This document shows positions 26,094-30,884 of a stretch of 30,884 bases of DNA, one piece after another. The stretch comes from VBAS01 sp965652775. GTDB taxonomy: Bacteria; Bacteroidota; Bacteroidia; Chitinophagales; Chitinophagaceae. Within the stretch, counting starts at the first letter, position 1, and every line of letters begins with the position of its first letter. Both the position numbers and the translations under genes were made by a program. Under the pieces are notes generated by a model. It saw nothing but the letters and a program-made list of their open reading frames with translations, did no database searches and was not told the origin of the DNA. The stretch is taken from NCBI GenBank assembly GCA_965652775.1, contig CBFGXP010000018.1:1-30884 (forward strand). The letters are read 5' to 3'.

Positions 26094-26211
26094 AAAAAAG
26101 TTTTAATGATTTAAGAGAAAGAGCGTGAAAAGCTACAAAAAAAAATGATACTGTGTTTTGGCCGACCCAATTTTTCATTTTTCTTCGTGAATTTCCATAA
26201 CACTTTTGGTT

Positions 26212-26613
26212 ATGAAACGAATAGTTCTGGCCGGTGCGATATTATAGGTCGTAATAATCCCGCTATTGGCTTAAACAAAACCTACAATTAATCTTTGGCC
26301 TTACTTCCGGATAACCGCGAGACATAGCGAGTAATTCGATGGATAAACAGTATAGTTGCTGCCAACCGGATTCAAAATTGAAGTAGTGTTTTATGGAAAG
26401 CCTCTACTCATGGCAAAAACAGCTCATTCACCGGTTGGAGGAGATATAAGAAGCTTGCCGCCGGTAAAAATTTAGGGGTTTTCGGTCTGTCAACAAGCAA
26501 TGAAAATTCCTAAAGTGAAAGAAACATGCTTATCCGTGGTGTTAAAATTGCACCAACGGCATCTATGAACTGATCTCCAGACAGACGGATGGGTAACGGC
26601 AATATTTAGGTGA
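26212..26613 (+). pseudogene. Decayed exported DsrE/DsrF-family gene
   Basis: The 598-base gap 26094-26691 has no intact gene. In the frame starting at 26212 it begins MKRIVLAGAIL, stop, VVIIPLLA, stop (like a signal peptide), then after further stops reads GFKIEVVFYGKPLLMAKTAH, DIRSL and, after a stop, GFSVCQQAMKIPKVKE. The frame +1 shift at about 26546-26592 reads NGIYELISRQTDG, and the original frame resumes with GW. These pieces follow the order of Bacteroidota DsrE proteins (EVV-x-HG-x-x-L, C-E-N-T-M, SG-x-AE-x-I-x-x-Q-x-x-GW). At least six in-frame stops and two shifts make it non-functional. CACTTTTG at 26201-26208 may be the old -7 element. Confidence 0.6.
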
Positions 26614-26617
26614 CTAA

Positions 26618-26632
26618 ATGATTCAAAATCAT
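26618..26632. promoter_or_regulatory. Inverted repeat upstream of operator D
   Basis: ATGATT and AATCAT flank CAA, a perfect six-base inverted repeat centred at 26625, 22.5 bases (about two helical turns) upstream of the centre of operator D. It could be a second regulator site for the SQR promoter or a leftover of the decayed gene. Confidence 0.3.
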
Positions 26633-26640
26633 ACCCAATC

Positions 26641-26684
26641 GTGACCTGAATCACTGGATAGTCTCCGCTATAAATTTAGTTTTG
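26641..26684 (+). promoter_or_regulatory. Sulfur-island operator D and promoter (for sqr)
   Basis: GTGACCTGAATCAC (26641-26654) has exact GTGA and TCAC half-sites six bases apart. TAGTTTTG at 26677-26684 matches TAnnTTTG completely and begins 29.5 bases from the operator centre. There is no TTG at -33. The predicted transcript would begin near 26688, about 13 bases before the sqr ATG. Confidence 0.7.
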
Positions 26685-26700
26685 TACAAATTTGCACAAC

Positions 26701-27894
26701 ATGACACATTTCCAAATATTAATAATTGGAGGCGGAAACGCAGGCATTTCAACTGCCGCACAGTTATTACGAAGGAAAAAAGATCTTCATATAGCCATCA
26801 TAGAGCCCTCGGAAAAACACTATTATCAACCAGCATGGACACTCGTTGGCGCAGGGGTTTTTGATATCAAAAGGACAATTCGAAATGAAGAGTCAGTGAT
26901 GCCCAGGAATGTCAAATGGATCAAAGAAGCGGCCGCCTTTTTTGAACCACAAAATAATGCAGTTATAACTGCCCAGGGAAACAGCTACACTTACGATTAC
27001 CTGGTCGTCGCACCTGGCATACAACTTAACTGGCGCGATGTAAAAGGGTTACAAGAAACGATCGGCAAAAATGCTGTTACAAGTAATTACTCATACCAGT
27101 ATGCACCTTACACATACGAATGCTTGAAGAATATTAAGCCCGGTGATACCATTTTTTTTACAGCGCCATCCACACCAACAAAATGCGGCGGTGCTCCACA
27201 AAAGGTAATGTACATGACTGCCGATTACCTAAGACGAAAAGGCATTTTAAAAGATGTCACCTTAGAGTTTATTTCCGGGGGCAGTATGCTGTTTGGTATA
27301 AAGAAGTATGCAGCGTCATTACAAAAAATAGTGGATAAGTATGGCATCAGGCTGCATTTTAAATATGACCTTATTGCGATAGATGGGGACAAAAAGGAGG
27401 CCACTTTTAAACTGATGAATGATACAAGTGGCACTACTATAACGAGGAAATTTGATATGATCCATGTAACACCTCCGCAAAGTGCTCCGGATTTTATTCG
27501 CCAAAGTCCACTGGTAGATGCAAAAGGATGGGTTGATGTAAATAAATACACATTACAGCATACAAAATTTCAAAACATATTTTCGTTAGGCGATGTTACC
27601 AACACCCCAAATGCCAAAACAGGTGCTGCAGTAAGGAAACAAGTCCCAGTACTGGTAAAAAATCTTATTGCTTTGATCGAACGCCATTCAATGACAGAAA
27701 AATATTCAGGTTATGGAAGCTGTCCGCTGACCGTTGGGTATGGTAAATTGGTGCTTGCAGAATTCGGATACGATAATAAGGTGATGGAGACATTTCCATT
27801 TGACCAGGCGAAACCAAGACGAAGCATGTGGCTTTTGAAAAAATATGTTCTACCATGGCTTTACTGGCATAAAATATTAAAAGGCTCCGTCTGA
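26701..27894 (+). CDS. sqr: Sulfide:quinone oxidoreductase (type II-like)
   Basis: 397 residues from the ATG at 26701; a TTG nine bases upstream would add three residues. FAD-binding Rossmann motif IIGGGNAGISTAA at residues 8-20, second dinucleotide-type region near LEFISGGSMLFG, and C-terminal FAD motif NIFSLGDVTNTP. C162 (TPTKCGGAP) and C341 (GYGSCPLTVG) correspond to the redox cysteine pair of human-type SQR; C141 is a further cysteine. The C-terminal 20 residues (WLLKKYVLPWLYWHKILKG) form an amphipathic membrane anchor. The enzyme passes electrons from sulfide to quinone and gives persulfide or polysulfide. It starts its own unit at operator D, followed by DUF6132 and thioredoxin. Confidence 0.9.
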   Translation: MTHFQILIIGGGNAGISTAAQLLRRKKDLHIAIIEPSEKHYYQPAWTLVGAGVFDIKRTIRNEESVMPRNVKWIKEAAAFFEPQNNAVITAQGNSYTYDYLVVAPGIQLNWRDVKGLQETIGKNAVTSNYSYQYAPYTYECLKNIKPGDTIFFTAPSTPTKCGGAPQKVMYMTADYLRRKGILKDVTLEFISGGSMLFGIKKYAASLQKIVDKYGIRLHFKYDLIAIDGDKKEATFKLMNDTSGTTITRKFDMIHVTPPQSAPDFIRQSPLVDAKGWVDVNKYTLQHTKFQNIFSLGDVTNTPNAKTGAAVRKQVPVLVKNLIALIERHSMTEKYSGYGSCPLTVGYGKLVLAEFGYDNKVMETFPFDQAKPRRSMWLLKKYVLPWLYWHKILKGSV

Positions 27895-27899
27895 ATTTC

Positions 27900-27943
27900 G
27901 TAACATTTATCACTCATCATTCCAATGCTTTTGCAGACCTTTG
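27900..27943 (+). promoter_or_regulatory. Sulfur-island operator E and promoter (for DUF6132-thioredoxin)
   Basis: GTAACATTTATCAC (27900-27913) is GTAA-N6-TCAC, one mismatch from the operator form. GACCTTTG at 27936-27943 matches TAnnTTTG at all but the first position and begins 29.5 bases from the centre. No TTG at -33. The -7 element ends four bases before the ATG at 27948, so the message would be leaderless or nearly so. Confidence 0.5.
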
Positions 27944-27947
27944 CTCA

Positions 27948-28160
27948 ATGAAGAACCTTCTTTTTCAAAACAAACTACTATTTACCGGCATTGTATTGGG
28001 AGCTGTTGGTGGTTTTATTTATTGGAAACTCGTTGGGTGCAATAGCGGAAATTGCATGATCACTTCACAATGGCATAACAGCACAGCTTATGGTGCGGTA
28101 ATGGGCGGTTTATTTCTAAGCATTTTTAAAACCAAAAAAGATGGGTCCGACAACAAATAA
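27948..28160 (+). CDS. DUF6132-type small membrane protein
   Basis: 70 residues with two hydrophobic segments (about 10-29 and 46-61) joined by a loop holding GCNSGNCMITS, the cysteine-containing signature I associate with DUF6132. Function is not known. It begins 53 bases after sqr with its own operator and overlaps the thioredoxin gene by 20 bases, so it is probably translated with it. The two loop cysteines could take part in thiol or sulfane-sulfur exchange at the membrane, but that is only a suggestion. Confidence 0.8.
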   Translation: MKNLLFQNKLLFTGIVLGAVGGFIYWKLVGCNSGNCMITSQWHNSTAYGAVMGGLFLSIFKTKKDGSDNK

Positions 28161-28476
28161 GACGGAAACCTTTAACGACGTGATCCAGGGTGAGACACCT
28201 GTACTAGTTGATTTTTCTGCCGAATGGTGTCAACCCTGCAAACTCATGAAACCAATTTTAGAAGAACTACGCGACAGGATGGGTAATGAAATAAGAATAA
28301 TAAAAGTGGATATCGATCAAAGCCCGGCCGCTTCATCTTTCTATAATGTAACAGGTGTGCCTACGCTTATACTTTTTCAAAAAGGAAAAATATTATGGAG
28401 ACAGTCGGGTGTTGTGCCAGCTGTTTCTTTGCAAAAAATAATAACTCAATTCATCTCACCTAATAATGCCCAATAA
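28141..28476 (+). CDS. Thioredoxin
   Basis: 111 residues, one thioredoxin fold with active site SAEWCQPCK (WCQPC instead of the usual WCGPC), the buried VDIDQSP segment and the cis-proline GVPTLILF. No signal peptide, so cytoplasmic. The ATG overlaps the DUF6132 gene by 20 bases, and the stop overlaps the DUF983 gene by 11 bases. Next to SQR and persulfide enzymes it could reduce persulfides or release sulfide from carrier cysteines; the housekeeping thioredoxin role is the alternative. Confidence 0.9.
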   Translation: MGPTTNKTETFNDVIQGETPVLVDFSAEWCQPCKLMKPILEELRDRMGNEIRIIKVDIDQSPAASSFYNVTGVPTLILFQKGKILWRQSGVVPAVSLQKIITQFISPNNAQ

Positions 28477-28921
28477 AACCAGGCGGGGCTACTTATCATC
28501 CGTGTTAAGTTGCCGTTGCCCACGCTGCAGAGAAGGCAAGCTTTTTAGAAATAAGACCAGCATCAGTCTTAAAAAAAATATGGCTATGCATGTACTCTGT
28601 CCTGTGTGCGGACAACCCACCGAAAAAGAACCTGGTTTTTATTATGGTACCGGTTATGTTAGCTATGCACTTGGAGTCGCAATAAGCGTGGCTACTTTTA
28701 TTGCGTGGTTTGTGTTGATCGGAATGTCGGTGCACGATAATCGTTTTTTTTATTGGTTGATTGCTAACGCAATCATTCTGGTTGTTTCGCAACCATGGTT
28801 GATGCGCATATCACGCAGTATTTGGATATCCTGGTTTGTAAAATATGATGCTGACTGGAAAAATAATCCGATAAAGAAAGGAGAAATAGAGCGAATTATC
28901 CCTGAACAACAAATGAACTGA
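28466..28921 (+). CDS. DUF983 membrane protein with zinc-ribbon-like cysteines
   Basis: 151 residues. The N-terminal soluble part has two CxxC pairs, CRCPRCREGKLF and CPVCGQPTEKEPGFYYGTGY, that resemble a zinc ribbon and define the DUF983 family; two hydrophobic segments follow (about 69-92 and 95-115). Function unknown. The start overlaps thioredoxin by 11 bases, so it is likely in the same message as DUF6132 and thioredoxin. DUF983 is found widely in Bacteroidota outside sulfur loci, so a sulfur role is not implied. It converges on the tRNA gene. Confidence 0.85.
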   Translation: MPNKTRRGYLSSVLSCRCPRCREGKLFRNKTSISLKKNMAMHVLCPVCGQPTEKEPGFYYGTGYVSYALGVAISVATFIAWFVLIGMSVHDNRFFYWLIANAIILVVSQPWLMRISRSIWISWFVKYDADWKNNPIKKGEIERIIPEQQMN

Positions 28922-28929
28922 AAGATAAG

Positions 28930-29016
28930 CGGAGACCGAGGGATTCGAACCCTCGATACGGTTTCCCGTATACACACTTTCCAGGCGTGCCTCTTCAACC
29001 ACTCGAGCAGGTCTCC
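28930..29016 (-). tRNA. tRNA-Ser (GGA)
   Basis: On the minus strand the ends GGAGACC and GGTCTCC make the seven-pair acceptor stem with discriminator G, typical of serine tRNAs. The anticodon stem CACGC/GTGTG encloses the loop CTGGAAA, giving anticodon GGA. A long variable arm (TATACGGG...CCGTAT) and TTCGAAT T-loop confirm the class II serine type. CCA is not encoded. Confidence 0.95.
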
Positions 29017-29042
29017 GGGGCGGCAAAAATACAGTTCATGTC

Positions 29043-29807
29043 TTAGATGCTGAATAATTGTTTTGCATTCTTAGTTGTGATATTCTCTATCTCGTCTTTT
29101 GAAACTTTCTTTATTTCCTCTAATTTTTCAACGACATACTTCAGGTAGCTGCATTCATTTCTTTTACCCCTGAATGGAACCGGCGCCAAATAAGGAGCAT
29201 CCGTTTCCAGGATCACATTCTTTAGATCAACATCAAGCATTACTTTATCCAGCCCGGAATTTTTAAAGGTGATTACCCCCCCTATTCCCAGATAAAATCC
29301 AAGTTGAATGATTTGTTTTGCCTGTTCAATATTTCCGGAAAAACAATGGAAAACCCCCTTCATTCTTCCTTTCTGATTTTGGCTTATTACTTTAATGCAC
29401 TCATCAATCGAATTGCGGGAATGGATAACAATTGGTACGTCATACTGGATCGCCAGGTCAATGTGGACCTGGAATGATTCATATTGTTCCCTGGTGAAAG
29501 TCTTATCCCAATAAAAATCAAGTCCCGTCTCCCCTATGGCTACAAATCGTCGTTCTGCAAGATGTCCCCGTATAATCTCAATCTCTTCTTTATACCCCAG
29601 GTTTACCGAACAAGGATGAAGCCCCATCATCGAGAGGCATTTACCGGAAAAATCCTCTTCAGTTTTGAACATTATGGAATGAGTTTGATTATCAATGGCA
29701 GGCATTAAGATACGCCCAACTCCTTCATTTTCAGCCCTCTTAAGCATGGCCGCCCGGTCGCTATCAAATTCGGGGAGGTAAATATGACTATGGGTATCAA
29801 TTATCAT
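29043..29807 (-). CDS. TatD-family metal-dependent hydrolase (DNase)
   Basis: About 254 residues from the ATG at 29807 (MIIDTHSHIYLPEFD); an ATG at 29843 would add 12 residues that do not resemble the family. TIM-barrel metal ligands are in place: DTHSH near the start, ETGLDFYW, VIHSRNS, FHCFSGN and ETDAPYLAP. TatD enzymes are cytoplasmic 3'-5' exonucleases or deoxyribonucleases tied to DNA repair or D-tyrosyl-tRNA turnover. It stands alone next to the tRNA gene. Confidence 0.92.
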   Translation of the reverse strand: MIIDTHSHIYLPEFDSDRAAMLKRAENEGVGRILMPAIDNQTHSIMFKTEEDFSGKCLSMMGLHPCSVNLGYKEEIEIIRGHLAERRFVAIGETGLDFYWDKTFTREQYESFQVHIDLAIQYDVPIVIHSRNSIDECIKVISQNQKGRMKGVFHCFSGNIEQAKQIIQLGFYLGIGGVITFKNSGLDKVMLDVDLKNVILETDAPYLAPVPFRGKRNECSYLKYVVEKLEEIKKVSKDEIENITTKNAKQLFSI

Positions 29808-29923
29808 AGTTTTACATTGGTTTTCAAAGACAAAGGCTCTCAAAATTTCTTAACAAAGCCTTAAACGAAGTTCAATATTTCCCGTCACAGACTCGTTATC
29901 TGTAAACCTACAAAATCAATATT

Positions 29924-30844
29924 ATGAAACTGATTTTAAATCCTACCCGTTTTGCTGCGCTGGTTCTTGCTTCAATTTTATTATTTGGATCATGTAAAAA
30001 AGAAACAAGTGCCGATACCACGCAGGAAGAATTTGCATCACAAGCATCATCTGAGGCAGATGCCGAATCTGATGATATTTTCAACGAAGTATTTGACAAC
30101 GTAATGGGAGTGAATGCGGATGTTGCATTTGGGGGCACCGGGGTATTTGGCAGAATGAATGCCGGGACGATTGGCGGAACGGCCCGTTTGACTGCTTGCC
30201 CGGATGTTACCATCACGCATCTAAGTACAACCAGTGTATTCCCGGTAAAAGTAGTGATGGATTTTGGTACCGGCTGCACGGGTCGTGACGGAAGAAGCCG
30301 TTCGGGAAAAATAATAACTGAATATACAAATCGCCTGATGGTGCCAGGCGCTAAAGCCACAACCACTTTCGAGAATTATGCAGTTGACAGCATTAAAGTC
30401 GAGGGAACTCATATTATCACCAATCAGAGTGACATTACTTCAACCAACTGTATGACACATAAGTGGAAAGTAGCCGTCGAAAATGCAAAACTTACAAAAC
30501 CCAATGGAAACTATGTAGAATGGAACAGTATAAGAACTATAGTCCAGGCGGAAGGTATGTGTACGCCATTCATACATCTTGATGATATCTACAAAATTGA
30601 AGGGGGTTCGAATGGAAAGGTAAAAAGGGGTAATCTCCTTATAGCCTGGAGATCTGAAACAGCTGAACCATTGATTAAGAAATTCAGCTGTCGCTGGTTA
30701 GTAAAAGGCGTTATAAGAATTATAAGACAAAATCTCGCAACTAATTCGCCCTGGGTCGCAACCATAAACTACGGTCATGGGGACTGTGATAACAAAGCCC
30801 TGGCAACTATTAATGGAATACCCCACATAATTACTTTGCCGTAA
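29924..30844 (+). CDS. Unrecognised lipoprotein
   Basis: 306 residues with a lipoprotein signal (LASILLFGSC, Cys24), an acidic Ser/Ala/Asp/Glu-rich segment (about 28-60) and a mature part with several Gly/Thr-rich strands. Two cysteine pairs are evident (TACPDV and GTGCTGRDG early; NCMTHK, GMCTP, FSCRW and GDCDN later), suggesting disulfides. I do not recognise the family with certainty; similar secreted or surface lipoproteins are common in Chitinophagaceae. The gene stands alone, divergent from tatD, and no clear promoter is visible in the 116-base gap. Confidence 0.75.
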   Translation: MKLILNPTRFAALVLASILLFGSCKKETSADTTQEEFASQASSEADAESDDIFNEVFDNVMGVNADVAFGGTGVFGRMNAGTIGGTARLTACPDVTITHLSTTSVFPVKVVMDFGTGCTGRDGRSRSGKIITEYTNRLMVPGAKATTTFENYAVDSIKVEGTHIITNQSDITSTNCMTHKWKVAVENAKLTKPNGNYVEWNSIRTIVQAEGMCTPFIHLDDIYKIEGGSNGKVKRGNLLIAWRSETAEPLIKKFSCRWLVKGVIRIIRQNLATNSPWVATINYGHGDCDNKALATINGIPHIITLP

Positions 30845-30884
30845 TTAAAAAATTATTATACCTTTAAACCAGTTTTCATAGGGT

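Larger units (their letters stand above)
26094..26691. other. Long intergenic region between the DsrE-like and SQR genes
   Basis: This 598-base stretch carries, in order, the promoter region of the minus-strand DsrE-like gene (no clear element found), the decayed DsrE-family gene (26212-26613), an inverted repeat ATGATT-CAA-AATCAT (26618-26632) and operator D with its -7 element (26641-26684). I see no intact coding sequence or RNA gene in it. Confidence 0.6.

Noticed and set aside
26158..26178. Possible operator before the decayed DsrE-family gene
   Set aside because: TCAT at 26175-26178 is at the right distance from CACTTTTG, but the left half reads ACCC instead of GTGA; too weak to call, though it might be a decayed site.
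26411..26476. Short open frame MAKTAH... as a small gene
   Set aside because: It is an internal fragment of the decayed DsrE-family gene in the same frame, bounded by a stop at 26474-26476.
1..30884. Mobile elements, CRISPR arrays or phage genes
   Set aside because: No transposase, integrase, regular direct-repeat array or phage structural motif was seen on either strand; the tRNA-Ser gene has no adjacent integrase or duplicated 3' end.

Overview
The window reads as a chromosomal stretch of a Bacteroidota bacterium, most likely family Chitinophagaceae. The reasons are the type IX secretion/gliding genes porV-porU-gldJ, the Bacteroidota-type arginine operon with a transcarbamylase of the acetyl/succinyl-ornithine class, a bacillithiol gene (bshA), several family-typical genes (DUF4292, DUF6132, DUF983, degenerate EnvC/M23) and promoters that fit the Bacteroidota -7 element TAnnTTTG. 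Base composition is moderately AT-rich. I see no insertion sequence, CRISPR array or phage gene.

Layout. 1-3726 (+): end of an arginine operon, argF' (partial), argB, argE, argH, all overlapping by a few bases. 3858-5219 (-): exported M28 peptidase. 5333-6469 (+): bshA, closed by a perfect GC palindrome terminator shared with the convergent gene. 6529-9718 (-): EnvC-like M23 protein, DUF4292 lipoprotein, dut, ispF. 9799-14487 (-): porV and porU, divergent from gldJ (14665-16230, +). 16309-18225 (+): murF and a Crp/Fnr-family regulator. 18284-28476: a sulfur-oxidation island. 28466-28921: DUF983. Then a tRNA-Ser(GGA), a TatD hydrolase and an unrecognised lipoprotein.

The sulfur island is the main discovery. 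It encodes a TauE/SafE exporter, a three-domain persulfide dioxygenase-rhodanese (CstB architecture), a cytoplasmic and a periplasmic rhodanese, two half-size YeeE/YedE transporters, a TsdA-like dihaem lipoprotein cytochrome, a Tat-exported SoxB-like metallophosphoesterase, a Tat-exported DsrE-like protein, a type II sulfide:quinone oxidoreductase (SQR), DUF6132 and thioredoxin. A plausible scheme: SQR oxidises sulfide to low-molecular-weight persulfide (probably bacillithiol persulfide, since bshA is nearby), the CstB-like enzyme oxidises that to sulfite/thiosulfate, TauE exports sulfite, YeeE/YedE move thiosulfate, and the cytochrome and SoxB-like protein handle thiosulfate/sulfane sulfur outside the inner membrane.

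Five transcription units in the island start with a palindrome of the form GTGA-N6-TCAC (three exact, two with one mismatch). In each, a -7-like element lies 28.5-29.5 bases from the palindrome centre, and no -33 TTG is present. This is the geometry of a class II CRP-type activator site. The Crp/Fnr protein encoded at the head of the island has the recognition-helix residues (R179, E180, R184) that read TGTGA in E. coli CRP. I infer a dedicated, self-contained sulfur regulon. The only long gap (26094-26691) holds what looks like a decayed DsrE-family gene with several in-frame stops.
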